Position numbers and translations under genes: made by a program. Under the pieces are notes generated by a model that was given only the letters and a program-made list of their open reading frames with translations, did no database searches and was not told the origin of the DNA. A stretch of 64,000 nt of DNA from CAZUDO01 sp964618895 (GTDB lineage: Bacteria; Desulfobacterota; Binatia; DP-6): NCBI GenBank assembly GCA_964618895.1, contig CAZUDO010000040.1, positions 1 through 64,000 on the forward strand, read 5' to 3'. Shown piece by piece: positions 45,440-54,907 of this stretch. Within the stretch, counting starts at the first letter, position 1. Each line of letters opens with the position of its first letter.

Positions 45440-46819
45440 TCACAGTTCCCCTGGCGGCGCCCCGACCAGGTGGGTGAGCCGCGCCTTCGCCATGGCGTGG
45501 TCGAAGCGGAGCTGCGCCTCCGCCAGACGGGCGTCCAGCAGCTCGAGGCGCGCGCGTGCCAGGTCCACGGGCGCGGCCGTTCCCACGCGGACGCCCGCCT
45601 CCACGACCCGCACCCGCTCGCGCGCCGTGTCGACCGCACGCTGCTGCGTCCGGCAGGCGTCCCCCGCCACCGTGACCGCCGCGGCCGCCTTGCGCAGCTC
45701 GAGGTCGACCTGACGCCGGACACGATCCCGCCGCAGCGCCGCCTCCTGCACCGCCAACCGTGCCGCCTGGACGCGCGGCAGGATGGTCCCGCCGTCGAGG
45801 ATCGGCCAGGTGAGCGCCACGCCGCCGCTCAGGACGTTCTGGGGCAAGTCGTTGCGCTCCCGCTGCACGAACTCGTAGGCCCCGACCAACGACACCGACG
45901 GCGCCCCGGTCAGGAGAACCGCACGCAGCTCGCGCTCCCGCACGACGATCTGCTGCTCCGCCAACTGCACGTCCGGCCGGTTGGCGCGCGCCCGCGCCAC
46001 CAGGGCGGCCACGTCGAGGGTCACCGGCGTGAACGCGAGCGTACCGGAGATGGCGAGTGGCTGCTCGGGCGGCCAGCCGATGGCATAGGCGAGGCCGTCG
46101 CGACGACTGCCCACGTCCTGTCGGGCGCGGAGTACGGGGAGCTGGGCGCGCGTGTGGACGCTTTCCGCCTCGAGCAACTCCATTCGCGAAGCCGCGTGGG
46201 CGGCGAAGCGCGACTCCGCCTCGCGCCGCACGGTGCCGGTAAGCGCGGCGACCTCCTGGTTGAGCGCCAGCCCCTCCTCCGCCAGGAGCAGCTCGTCGAA
46301 CGCCTGCTCCACGGCGAGCTGCACCTCGGCATGGAGCTGGCGCGTCTGGAGGACCGCGGCGCCCTGCTCCTCGCGCCGCAGCTGGAGCGTGTTGTGGAGC
46401 TTGCCGGAGGTGAAGATGGGCTGGTTCACGGCGAGTTTCATGTCGCTCGGATTCTGGGGCGTGGTCTCGACCGTGATGTTCGAACCGGGATCCGGATTGG
46501 TGGGATCGATGTTCTCGATCGCCTTCGTGAGTGCCGGCGACAGGGTCACGGGCTGCGTGGGCTTCGCGTTGTAGCGCATGTAGTAGCCGTCGAGAGAAAG
46601 CGACGGCAGGTAGCGGGCGCCCGCTTCGCGCACCCGCTCGCGACTGATGGCGAGCTGCGTCTGTCCGATGCGGAGGTCGAGGTTGTTCGCCTCGGCGTAC
46701 GCCAGACAGTCCGCGAGCGTCAGCGGGCCCTCGGGCGTGGCCGCAGCGATGCTCGCGACAAGGCACATCACCACCCCGGCACCGACAGCATGCTTTCCGC
46801 CTTGTCCGACGACTCCCAT
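45440..46819 (-). CDS. TolC-family outer membrane efflux protein
   Basis: A 459-residue exported protein with signal peptide (VGAGVVMCLVASIAAATPE) and the two-fold TolC pattern: LTLADCLAYAEANNLDL, REAGARYLPSLSLDGYY, VNQPIFTSGKLHN, and in the second half RANRPDVQLAEQQIVVRERE and LTWPILDGGTILPRVQAAR. It forms the outer-membrane duct of the exporter encoded by the three genes that follow. The start at 46819 was chosen for the signal peptide. Confidence 0.88.
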   Translation of the reverse strand: MGVVGQGGKHAVGAGVVMCLVASIAAATPEGPLTLADCLAYAEANNLDLRIGQTQLAISRERVREAGARYLPSLSLDGYYMRYNAKPTQPVTLSPALTKAIENIDPTNPDPGSNITVETTPQNPSDMKLAVNQPIFTSGKLHNTLQLRREEQGAAVLQTRQLHAEVQLAVEQAFDELLLAEEGLALNQEVAALTGTVRREAESRFAAHAASRMELLEAESVHTRAQLPVLRARQDVGSRRDGLAYAIGWPPEQPLAISGTLAFTPVTLDVAALVARARANRPDVQLAEQQIVVRERELRAVLLTGAPSVSLVGAYEFVQRERNDLPQNVLSGGVALTWPILDGGTILPRVQAARLAVQEAALRRDRVRRQVDLELRKAAAAVTVAGDACRTQQRAVDTARERVRVVEAGVRVGTAAPVDLARARLELLDARLAEAQLRFDHAMAKARLTHLVGAPPGEL

Positions 46820-46901
46820 CGTAGCGTCGGGGTCGGCGGTTACTACACCCGGCCGTCGGCGGGCAAGGGGACCTTCGCGTGTCGACCGGCCGATGTCCCC
46901 C

Positions 46902-47600
46902 TCACGCCAGGTCGAAGAGGAGCACCTCCGCCGCACCATCTGCCCCCACGTCGACCCGCGCCTCGTCACTGATCGCCGCCCCGTCTCCGGTCGCCAAGCG
47001 AACCCCGTTGACGACCACCTCGCCGCGCGCCACCTGCACCCAGGCGTGCCGCCCGGACGCCAGCGCGTGGACCACGGGCTCTCCCCCGTCGAGGAGCACG
47101 ACCAACACCGTCACGTCCTGGTGGATCGTGACCGCACCTCCGCCCCCATCGCGCGCCGCGATCGGGCGCAGCCGCCCGCGCGCCTCGGCTGGCGCAAACG
47201 CCCGCTGCTCGTACCCCGGCGACAGGCTCCGCTGCTCGGGCAGGATCCAGATCTGCAGCAGGTGCACCAGCTCGCTCGGCGACGCGTTGAACTCGCTGTG
47301 CGTCACCCCCGTCCCGGCGCTCATGCGCTGCACCTCGTGCGGCCGGATCAGTGAGCCGTTGCCCATGCTGTCGCGATGCTCGAGCGTCCCGGCCAGCACG
47401 TAGGTGACGATCTCCATGTCCTGGTGCGCGTGCGTGCCGAATCCCCTGCCCGGCTGGATGTAGTCCTCGTTGATGACGCGCAGGTGGCGAAACCCCATCC
47501 AGCGCGGATCGTGGTAATCCGCGAACGAGAAGGTGTGCCAGCTCTCGAGCCAGCCGTGTTGCGCATGCCCCCGTTCGACGGCGCGGCGGACGGTCAACAT
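46902..47600 (-). CDS. Pirin family protein (YhhW-like)
   Basis: A 232-residue double cupin. ESWHTFSFADYHDPRWMGFR, GRGFGTHAHQDMEIVTYVLAG and SAGTGVTHSEFNAS carry the metal-binding His-His-His-Glu set of pirins (YhhW has quercetinase activity). The C-terminal cupin (VARGEVVVNGVRLATGDGAA) is also complete. The cellular substrate is unknown. It is divergent from the amidohydrolase, with 44 bp between starts. Confidence 0.87.
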   Translation of the reverse strand: MLTVRRAVERGHAQHGWLESWHTFSFADYHDPRWMGFRHLRVINEDYIQPGRGFGTHAHQDMEIVTYVLAGTLEHRDSMGNGSLIRPHEVQRMSAGTGVTHSEFNASPSELVHLLQIWILPEQRSLSPGYEQRAFAPAEARGRLRPIAARDGGGGAVTIHQDVTVLVVLLDGGEPVVHALASGRHAWVQVARGEVVVNGVRLATGDGAAISDEARVDVGADGAAEVLLFDLA

Positions 47601-47644
47601 GTCGGCAGTTGTAACGATCCGCGCTCCTGTGGCAATCCCCGGAC

Positions 47645-48796
47645 ATGCCCTTGCAGATCGCCGACAGCGACCTCCACGTCCTCGAGCCCCCCGACCTCTG
47701 GCAGCGCTACATCGACCCGGCCTTCCGGCACGTCGCCCCGGTGGGACTGACCGAGCTGCCGCGCGACATGCGCGTCAAGGTCAAGTCGCACGTCCTCCTG
47801 CGCCTCGGGCGCGTGCGACCCATGCAGCCCGGCGCCAGCCCGTGGAGCACGGATCAGGACAAGCTCTACGCGCGGGCCGAGGCGCGCGGCTGGGACGCCA
47901 CCTCGCAGATCGAGGCCATGGACGCCGAGGGTATCCGCATCGCCGTCCTCTTTCCCAGCCGCGGCCTCTTCGTCCTCGGCCTCGACTCGCCGCAGGTGAT
48001 GGGCATCGACGGGTTGGAAGCCGACTTCGCCGCCGCCATCGCGCGCGCCTACAACGACTGGCTGCACGATTTCTGCACGCAGTACCCGGACCGCCTGCTG
48101 GGCGCCGCCATGGTGGCACCGCACGACGTGCAGTCCGCCGTCGCCGAGACCCGCCGTACCGTCACCCAGCTCGGCTTCAAGGCCATCTTCCTGGCCCCGG
48201 GATGCGTGAACCGCCGCCCATGGCACGACCCCTACTACGATCCGCTGTGGGCCGAGTGCGAGCGTCTCGGCATCGCCGCCACCTTCCACGGCGGCGGCCA
48301 GACCCATCTCAAGCCCGACTTCTCGCTCGAGGTGTTCGACAAGCTGATGATGTGGCACACCTTCAACCAGCCGCTCGCCATGATGATGGTCGCCGTCAGC
48401 CTGACCTCGGGCGGCGTCTTCGAGCGCTTCCCGAAGCTCCGCGTCGGCCTGCTCGAGGGCAACTGCGGCTGGGCGCCGTGGCTCTTCCACCGCCTGGACG
48501 AGCACTACGAATGGGTCGGCCGCTACGAGGCACCGGACTTGAAGAAGAAGCCGTCGGAGTACTTTCGCAGCAACTGCTTCCTGGCGGTCGAGGCGGACGA
48601 GAAGCCGGTCAAGCAGTACGTCGAGTGGTTCGGCGACGACAACCTGGTGTTCTCCACCGACTACCCGCACGCCGACTCCAAGTACCCCCACTCGCTGCGC
48701 GAGTTCTGCAAGCTGCCGCTCGCCGAGTCGTCGCGGCCAAAGGTGCTGTGGGACAACTGGAGCCGCCTCTACGGGGTCCCGCTGCCGCGGACCTGA
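47645..48796 (+). CDS. Amidohydrolase family 2 protein
   Basis: A 383-residue TIM-barrel metal hydrolase: IADSDLHVLEPPDLW (DxHxxE), LGFKAIFLAPGCVNRR, AATFHGGGQTHLKP (His), LLEGNCGWAPWLFHRLDEH and VFSTDYPHADSKYP (metal Asp). These match the aminocarboxymuconate-semialdehyde decarboxylase-like group, common in aromatic-compound catabolism. It is followed at 3 bp by the DUF692 gene, so the three genes to 50403 form one unit. Confidence 0.85.
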   Translation: MPLQIADSDLHVLEPPDLWQRYIDPAFRHVAPVGLTELPRDMRVKVKSHVLLRLGRVRPMQPGASPWSTDQDKLYARAEARGWDATSQIEAMDAEGIRIAVLFPSRGLFVLGLDSPQVMGIDGLEADFAAAIARAYNDWLHDFCTQYPDRLLGAAMVAPHDVQSAVAETRRTVTQLGFKAIFLAPGCVNRRPWHDPYYDPLWAECERLGIAATFHGGGQTHLKPDFSLEVFDKLMMWHTFNQPLAMMMVAVSLTSGGVFERFPKLRVGLLEGNCGWAPWLFHRLDEHYEWVGRYEAPDLKKKPSEYFRSNCFLAVEADEKPVKQYVEWFGDDNLVFSTDYPHADSKYPHSLREFCKLPLAESSRPKVLWDNWSRLYGVPLPRT

Positions 48797-48799
48797 GCC

Positions 48800-49666
48800 A
48801 TGCGATTCTCCGACCGGGTCGTGCGGCTCCCCCGACTCGGCCTGGGCGTCTCCACCGAGTACGGCGCCGGCGACGTGCCCGGGGCGCTCGACGTGCTGGG
48901 CCTGCGCGACGCGCATCCGCAGTTCGCCGGCTTTCTCGAGATCGGCGTCGAGACCGTGAAGGGGCTCGACGGCCACGCCGAGGGGTGGGTCGCGCGCGGG
49001 CTCCCCACCACCTACCACTACCTGGACGTGAACCTGGACGAGCCCGAGGACTTCGACGCCGAGTGGCTCGACGACGTGCGCGCCATCGCCGCGACCATCC
49101 GTCCGGCGTGGCTGTGCGGCGACGCCGGCATGTGGCACCTCGGCCGCCGCGAGCGCGGCCACATGCTCCTGCTGCCGCCGGTGCTGACCGCCGACGCCGC
49201 CGACGCCATGGCCGACGGCATCGTACGCCTGCGGACGGAGACCGGCTTCGAGGTGCTACCAGAAAATCCGCCCGGAGCGGTCTACCTGGGCGACCTCCAC
49301 CTGCTCGACTTCTTCGCCCGGGTCGCGGAGCGCGCCGACACCGGGCTGGTGCTCGATTGCGCGCATCTCGCCATGTTCCAGCGTACGCGCGGCCTCGCGC
49401 CGCTGACGAGCCTCGAGGCGTTCCCGCTCGAGCGCGTCGTCGAGCTGCACGTGGCGGGTGGCACCGAGCGCCGGCACGACGCGTTCGCGTGGGTCGAGGA
49501 CACGCACACGCCCGAGGTACTGGCCGACACGTGGACCATCGTGGAGCACGTCGTCCCGCGCGCACCCAACTTGAAGGCCGTCGTCTTCGAGTGCGAGCGT
49601 AACCCGCTCGCCGCCTGCCTGCCAGGGTTCGCGCGTCTGGCGCGACTGCTCGACGCCGCGACATGA
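48800..49666 (+). CDS. DUF692 multinuclear iron oxidase (MNIO/MbnB-like)
   Basis: A 288-residue TIM-barrel protein of the DUF692 family: RLGLGVSTEYG, YHYLDVNLDEPEDFD, LPENPPGAVYLGD, GLVLDCAHLAMF, VVELHVAGG and EDTHTPE supply the His/Asp/Glu iron ligands. MNIO enzymes oxidise cysteine residues in ribosomal peptides with the help of a small partner; in methanobactin this is MbnB with MbnC. The next gene, overlapping by 4 bp, is in the partner position. No cysteine-rich precursor peptide was recognised nearby, so the substrate is open. Confidence 0.78.
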   Translation: MRFSDRVVRLPRLGLGVSTEYGAGDVPGALDVLGLRDAHPQFAGFLEIGVETVKGLDGHAEGWVARGLPTTYHYLDVNLDEPEDFDAEWLDDVRAIAATIRPAWLCGDAGMWHLGRRERGHMLLLPPVLTADAADAMADGIVRLRTETGFEVLPENPPGAVYLGDLHLLDFFARVAERADTGLVLDCAHLAMFQRTRGLAPLTSLEAFPLERVVELHVAGGTERRHDAFAWVEDTHTPEVLADTWTIVEHVVPRAPNLKAVVFECERNPLAACLPGFARLARLLDAAT

Positions 49667-50403
49667 GCCACTTGGCGCTCCGGCGCGTCATGGTGCGCCT
49701 GCTGCACGACCCGACGCTGGTCGAGGCGGTGTACGCCGACGCCGGGCGGGCGCTGGCCGGCGTGCCGCTCGACGCCGCCGAACGACGGTGGCTGGCGGCG
49801 GTCCCGCACGCGGCGTGGGGCACCGACCCCCAGCGTCCGGCACGTGTCCTCGCGGCGCTGGCCGACGAGTTCCCGGCGACGACCGGCATCGCGTCCGGCC
49901 GCGCCTCGTCCTTCTTCGCGTCACCGGCATTCCACCGTGCCGTCCAGGACCGCGGCTCGCTCGCGCTTGCGTTCGGGGAGCATCTCGGCGCAGCGCATGA
50001 TGCCCGGGTCGCCAGCCTGGCGCGGCTCGAGACAGCGATTGCGTACGTGCGTCGCGCCGCACGCGTCCCGCGGCCGAGTCACGACGGCTACCTGCGGCGG
50101 ACACCGGCGGCCGCGGTGGCCCGCGTCGGGCCCGGCACGCTGGCCTGCTACCAGGCGATCCGCGCCGGCCGTCCTCCCGAGGCCATCACCGCCGGCGACG
50201 AGTGCCTGCTGGTGCTCAGGCGCGGCACCGGCTCGGAGGCGACCGTGGAGGAGATTCCCGCCGCCCTGGCCGGACTCCTCGACGCCGCCAGCGTACCCCA
50301 ACCACGTGCCGCCCTCGAGAAGCAGGCCCGTCGGCTGGGCGCCGATGCCGACGAGGACGCGGAGATCGTCGACGAACTGGTTCGGGACCGGCTGCTGCTC
50401 TGA
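49663..50403 (+). CDS. Putative MNIO partner protein
   Basis: A 246-residue, mostly helical protein. MSHLALRRVMVRLLHDPTLV and AGVPLDAAERRWLAAVP resemble the helical N-terminal half of MNIO partner proteins. Later blocks (GYLRRTPAAAVARVGPGTLA, AITAGDECLLVLRRGTGS) look like a small barrel. Its start overlaps the DUF692 stop. The partner assignment rests on context and helical pattern, not on a firm family match. Confidence 0.5.
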   Translation: MSHLALRRVMVRLLHDPTLVEAVYADAGRALAGVPLDAAERRWLAAVPHAAWGTDPQRPARVLAALADEFPATTGIASGRASSFFASPAFHRAVQDRGSLALAFGEHLGAAHDARVASLARLETAIAYVRRAARVPRPSHDGYLRRTPAAAVARVGPGTLACYQAIRAGRPPEAITAGDECLLVLRRGTGSEATVEEIPAALAGLLDAASVPQPRAALEKQARRLGADADEDAEIVDELVRDRLLL

Positions 50404-50446
50404 GCCTAGCGCGCCGGAACCGTGGCGTCGTCACAGCCGGCTGTCA

Positions 50447-51838
50447 ATGTCCGGGACCGTCGTCTATACGCCCGCGGTGTCTTCGGCTCCGTCCCGCGAC
50501 CCGGCGCGCCTCCTGACCGACCCGCCGCTCGCCACCATCGTCCGGCTGGCGTTGCCGACCACGTTCGTCATGCTCCTCGCCTCGACGGCGAACGTGCTCT
50601 ACACCTACTACGTGAGCCGTCTCGGCACGGACGCGATCGCGGCCGTGGCCCTCGTGCTGCCGATCTCGCTCCTGCTGACGACGGCGGTGAACGGCGGCGT
50701 GGGTGCCGGGGTCGCCTCGGCCATTGCGCGGGCGCTCGGCGCCGGACGGGCCCCGGAGGCGGCGCGGCTCGCCGAGCACGCGCTCGTGCTGGGGCTCGGA
50801 CTCGGCCTGGCCATCGCGCTCGGGCTGCTGGTGGGCGCCCCGGCGCTGTTCACGGTGATGGGCGGCGAGGGCGACGTGCTCGCCGCAGCCGTCGCCTTCG
50901 CCCGCGTCCTCTTCGGCGGGGCGGCGATCACGTTCGCGACCGGGATGCTCGACAGCATCATGCGCGGCGAGGGCAACGTGCGCATCCCGTCCCTCTGGTC
51001 GAGCGTGTCGCTGCTCCTCCAGATGGTACTGACGCCGCTGTTCATGTTCACCGCCGGCACCGGGCTGATTGGCGCCCCGCTCGCCATGCTGGCAGGCCAG
51101 CTGCTCACCAGCGTTCCGCGCGCCCGCTATGTGTTCGGCGGCCGGGGCGTCGTCCGCCCCGCGCTGGTGCCACGCCAGCTTGGCCCGGGCCCGCTGGCGG
51201 AGATCCTGCGCGTCGGCATTCCGGCCGCGCTGTCGACCACCCTCGTCTACGCGGGCGTGATGGTGCTCACCGGCATCGTCGCCCGCTTCGGGACCACGCA
51301 CCTGGCGGCCTACGGCCTCGGGACCCGGGTCGACTTCCTGCTGCTGTCGTTCGCGTACGGCTTCGGCTCCGCCGTGCTGACGCTGGTCGGCCTCGCCACC
51401 GGGGCCCGCCGCCCGGAGCTCGCCCGGCGCTACGTGTGGCGCGCCGGCACGATCATCGTCGCCCTGGTGAGCGTCCCCGCCGCCCTCCTCTGCTGGCGAC
51501 CAGCCATCTGGCTCGCGCTGTTCACCGACGACCCCGCGATCCAGGAGGTGGGCGCCCTCTACTTCCGATTCATCGGCCCCTCGTACCCGCTGCTCGCCAT
51601 CGCCATGGTGACGAGTTTCGCCTTCCAGGGCCTCGGCCGCGCCACCGTCCCCCTCGCGTGGATGGTCGTGCGCGTGGTCGGCGTGCTCGTCGCCGCGCTC
51701 GTGTGCACCGGCTGGCTCGGCATGGGCGAGCGGGCAGTGTTCGCCATCGTCGCCATTGGCAACGCCGCCTCGGCGGTGGTGATGGTCGGTCTCTTCGTCC
51801 GCACCGAGCGGGCGCGGCGCGCTACGGCAGGCAGCTGA
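50447..51838 (+). CDS. MATE-family multidrug efflux transporter
   Basis: A 463-residue membrane protein with twelve helices and the MATE two-fold pattern: IVRLALPTTFVMLLASTANV, GGVGAGVASAIARALGAGR, SIMRGEGNVRIP, and in the second half GIPAALSTTLVYAGVMVLTG and FAFQGLGRATVPLAWMVVR. It probably exports organic cations by Na+ or H+ antiport. GTG at 50477 is an alternative start. Its end overlaps the convergent gene by 17 bp. Confidence 0.88.
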   Translation: MSGTVVYTPAVSSAPSRDPARLLTDPPLATIVRLALPTTFVMLLASTANVLYTYYVSRLGTDAIAAVALVLPISLLLTTAVNGGVGAGVASAIARALGAGRAPEAARLAEHALVLGLGLGLAIALGLLVGAPALFTVMGGEGDVLAAAVAFARVLFGGAAITFATGMLDSIMRGEGNVRIPSLWSSVSLLLQMVLTPLFMFTAGTGLIGAPLAMLAGQLLTSVPRARYVFGGRGVVRPALVPRQLGPGPLAEILRVGIPAALSTTLVYAGVMVLTGIVARFGTTHLAAYGLGTRVDFLLLSFAYGFGSAVLTLVGLATGARRPELARRYVWRAGTIIVALVSVPAALLCWRPAIWLALFTDDPAIQEVGALYFRFIGPSYPLLAIAMVTSFAFQGLGRATVPLAWMVVRVVGVLVAALVCTGWLGMGERAVFAIVAIGNAASAVVMVGLFVRTERARRATAGS

Positions 51839-53645
51839 TGGGGTTGGTCCCCGGGTAGTCGGCGACCAACGTCCCCTCGTCCACGCGATCGACCACCGCG
51901 TTCGGATTCGCCATCGCATCGGCGAGCCAATCGCGCACGGTGACGCCATCGGCCGTGACGGTGGTGTAGCGCGAGTTGGTCCGCAGGATGGTGTGGAAGG
52001 ACGCGGTCTCCGCCGGCAGCCAGTAGCGCAACCCGTTCAGACCCTGGTTGGTGCAGTACGCCGTCCGGAGGGCGTTGATCCAGTCGGCGGTGGTCGCGAA
52101 GAAGGTCGTACTGACCTGGGTGCTGTCGACCTGGTTCGAGATGTTCAGGATGTGCTGATCCGGCACCGCCTTCAGCCGCGGTGACGTGGCCGCCTGCAGC
52201 TCGGGGATGACGGCACAGTTGGTGCTGAGACAGTACGTGGGCTGGTACGGGAGCGTTCCCCACCCGTACGGATTGGCCTCGCCCGTGATGAGAATGCCGA
52301 GCGTGCGGACGCCGACCAGTTGCCCATTGTCGAGCGCGAGCCCGGCGTCGGGCGCGCCCGTGGTGTGGATCCAGCGCAGATCGTCGACCGGATAGTGGTA
52401 GTTGTACGAAACCCCGAAGGCGCCGGCCGACTCGCCGCCGAAGAGCACCTGCAGCCGATCGGGACGATAGCCCTCGGCATCCTCGGCCTCGAGCGTGGCC
52501 CACACCGCGTCGCGCAGGTAACGGAGCGCGGCGCGCACGTTGACGGCGCCGAAGCGGTTCACGGTGATACTCGGGAAGACGCTCTGCAGCCCGCCGCCGA
52601 TGTGCACGTCCTGCGTGCAGTACGGCATGAAGATCATGGTCCAGTCGGCGAACGGGTTGATCGACGCCGACGTGGACATGTAGCCCGAGGTGGGCTGCCC
52701 GTTGTCGGTCGCCTGGAAGAGGCCCGAACTCACACCCGCGCAGTCCGATTCGAAGATGCACACGCCGCCGCCTTCGAGATCGACGACCACGCGTTCCACG
52801 GGCGAGCCGGCGGGGGCGAGCTTCATCCAGAAGGCGTACGAGCTGCCGTCACCGCAGCGCGTGCCCCACGTCGCCTCGTCGAGCACCACTTGTACCCACG
52901 TGCCGCGTGGCGGCACCGTCACGGCCGGCCGCGGCCCGCAATCGAGCGTGAGCGGCCCGGAGTCGCCGTTGGAAGCCGCGGTCATGCAGCGCGCCTGTGC
53001 AGCGGCGCGGCCGACGTACGTGGTCGCATCCATCCCGAGCACGGGCTTCAGGTCGCCGCACGCGGCCCCGACGGCGGCCGTCGCCAGGGTCTGGACGGCG
53101 CCGACCGCCGCCGTGGTCGTCACGGTGTCGCACGCGTTGCCGTGGCGTGCCTTCCGGATGCATGCGCTCTGGAGCTTGAGCGTCTTCCGGAGGAGCTTCA
53201 CCGACTCGTTCATCCCGGTCTCGAGACAGAGCCGCTTGCTGGCGTCCGCACCCACGAGCTGGGTCCCCAAGGGGCCGCCGAAGGTGCGCGCGGCGATGGT
53301 CGCGGGCTCACCAGCACAGGACTCCTGCAGCCGGTCGACGAGCGCGGCCGGGGTGACGAACGCCCCGAAGCCGGCCGCCTGCGCCGTCGCCGCGTCCGGA
53401 CACCGGCGGAGCACCTTTGTCTCCAGCGCCGTCAATGCGGCCAGCGTGCGGCTGTCGCTGCCCGAGCACGGGCTCCCCGTGTCCAGGTAGCACTTGCGCG
53501 TACGGGCCCCCATCTTCTGCACGCAGGACGCGAGCCCCGCACTCGCCGCCGCCTCGCACCTCTGCGCGGGCGTGGCGGCCGCCGCGGGTTCCACCGTCAC
53601 GAGCATCCCCAAGACCATCCCGAGAGCGAGTCGCGTCATCGTCAT
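51822..53645 (-). CDS. Exported pectinacetylesterase/Notum-like hydrolase with Cys-rich N-terminus
   Basis: A 607-residue secreted protein (signal MVLGMLVTVEPAAAATP). Residues 30-240 form a cysteine-rich helical region (QRCEAAASAGLASCVQKMG, RKCYLDTGSPC, CIRKARHGNACD). The C-terminal part is an alpha/beta hydrolase of the pectinacetylesterase/Notum group: VDLEGGGVCIFESDC (oxyanion), MIFMPYCTQDVHIGG and VLFGGESAGAFGVSYN with nucleophile Ser in GGESAG. It may remove acyl groups from glycans or other extracellular esters. The Cys-rich half has no function I can assign. Confidence 0.75.
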   Translation of the reverse strand: MTMTRLALGMVLGMLVTVEPAAAATPAQRCEAAASAGLASCVQKMGARTRKCYLDTGSPCSGSDSRTLAALTALETKVLRRCPDAATAQAAGFGAFVTPAALVDRLQESCAGEPATIAARTFGGPLGTQLVGADASKRLCLETGMNESVKLLRKTLKLQSACIRKARHGNACDTVTTTAAVGAVQTLATAAVGAACGDLKPVLGMDATTYVGRAAAQARCMTAASNGDSGPLTLDCGPRPAVTVPPRGTWVQVVLDEATWGTRCGDGSSYAFWMKLAPAGSPVERVVVDLEGGGVCIFESDCAGVSSGLFQATDNGQPTSGYMSTSASINPFADWTMIFMPYCTQDVHIGGGLQSVFPSITVNRFGAVNVRAALRYLRDAVWATLEAEDAEGYRPDRLQVLFGGESAGAFGVSYNYHYPVDDLRWIHTTGAPDAGLALDNGQLVGVRTLGILITGEANPYGWGTLPYQPTYCLSTNCAVIPELQAATSPRLKAVPDQHILNISNQVDSTQVSTTFFATTADWINALRTAYCTNQGLNGLRYWLPAETASFHTILRTNSRYTTVTADGVTVRDWLADAMANPNAVVDRVDEGTLVADYPGTNPISCLP

Positions 53646-53694
53646 GGGGAGGGGGTACCCTTTGCGACCCGCCAGCGTCAAGGAATTTCTGCCG

Positions 53695-54870
53695 TCAGCT
53701 CGCCGCCTTCTGTCCTTCGCGCCGCTCGCGGTCCTTCTGGATCGCTTCCATCATGCCCTGCGTGGCAGCGGCCAGGAACGGGCCGCGGTGTTCCTGTACC
53801 CACTCCATGCTGCGACGGGTGTAGGCGTTGGCGTCCTGGAAGCGCGGCGCCACGTAGCGCTGGATCAGCTCGTAGCTGCGCCGGGTGGCATCGCGGTTGG
53901 CCCACTCGTGAGCGGTCACCAGGAAGGCCCCGAACCCGCCGGACTGCTGCTCCAGCCGGTCGATCTGCGCGATCAGGTCGTCGGGCGTCCCCACCACGAC
54001 GAAACCAGCGTGGATCATCGCGTCGAGACATTCGTCCAGCGTGCCCGACTCGGGGACGCCGGGCAGCGCGACCACCTTCTGGAAATAGTACAGCCAGCCC
54101 GGAAGACCGAAGCGCACGTCGGCGCGTGCCTGCTCGCGGGTCTCGGCGATATGGACCGGGCCGGCGACGCGCCAGCGGCTGCGGTCGACCGTCTGCCCGC
54201 ACTCGCGCGCCGTCTCCTCGACCAGCCCCCAATGATGTTCGAGCGCGTTGAACCCGCCCTGGCTGGTCGCCGCGGGCGACAGCATGCCGATGCCCCAGCG
54301 GCCGGCCGTCCGCGGCCCCGAGGGCGACACCGACGCCGCCACCGCCACGTCCAGATGGGGGCGGGTGTACGGCGCCAGCTGGAGCCTGGCGTCGCGCAGC
54401 TCAAACCAGTCGGCTTTGTGCGTGACCACTTCGCCACGCAGGAGGCGCATGATGCACTCGAACGACTCCGCCATCATGTCGCGTTGCCGCCGCGGGTCGA
54501 TGCCGAGCATCATGGCATCGGATGGCAGGAGCCCGGGCCCGACGCCGAACATCGTCCGCCCACGCGTCAGGTGGTCGAGCTGCATCATGCGGTCGGCCAC
54601 CATGAGCGGATGGTGGTAGGGCAGCGACACCACGCCGGTGCCGAGCCGGATGTGCTTGGTGCGCACCGCCACGTCGGCGATGAACAGCTCCGGGCTGGCG
54701 ATGAGCTCGTAGCCGGCGGAGTGGTGCTCGCCGATCCAGGCCTCGTCGAAGCCGAGCTCGTCGAGCCACTGGATCAGCTCGCGGTCGCGCTCGAGGCAGA
54801 GGGTGGGGTTCTCGGCGACCGGGTGGAACGGCGCCATGAAGATGCCGAAGCGGAGACGGGGACGGAGCAT
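53695..54870 (-). CDS. LLM-class flavin-dependent oxidoreductase
   Basis: A 391-residue luciferase-like monooxygenase: LRFGIFMAPFHPVAENPTLC, ELGFDEAWIGEHHSAGYE, TKHIRLGTGVVSLPYHHPLM and RTMFGVGPGLLPSDAMMLGI are the standard blocks. The FMN- or F420-binding TIM barrel oxidises aldehydes, terpenes or alkanes depending on the member. It is followed by no partner, but a second LLM enzyme lies 37 bp upstream of its start on the same strand, suggesting one catabolic unit. Confidence 0.88.
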   Translation of the reverse strand: MLRPRLRFGIFMAPFHPVAENPTLCLERDRELIQWLDELGFDEAWIGEHHSAGYELIASPELFIADVAVRTKHIRLGTGVVSLPYHHPLMVADRMMQLDHLTRGRTMFGVGPGLLPSDAMMLGIDPRRQRDMMAESFECIMRLLRGEVVTHKADWFELRDARLQLAPYTRPHLDVAVAASVSPSGPRTAGRWGIGMLSPAATSQGGFNALEHHWGLVEETARECGQTVDRSRWRVAGPVHIAETREQARADVRFGLPGWLYYFQKVVALPGVPESGTLDECLDAMIHAGFVVVGTPDDLIAQIDRLEQQSGGFGAFLVTAHEWANRDATRRSYELIQRYVAPRFQDANAYTRRSMEWVQEHRGPFLAAATQGMMEAIQKDRERREGQKAAS

Positions 54871-54907
54871 GGGCGGTGACCTCCTGTATGAGCGGGCGAA
54901 ACCGGCA

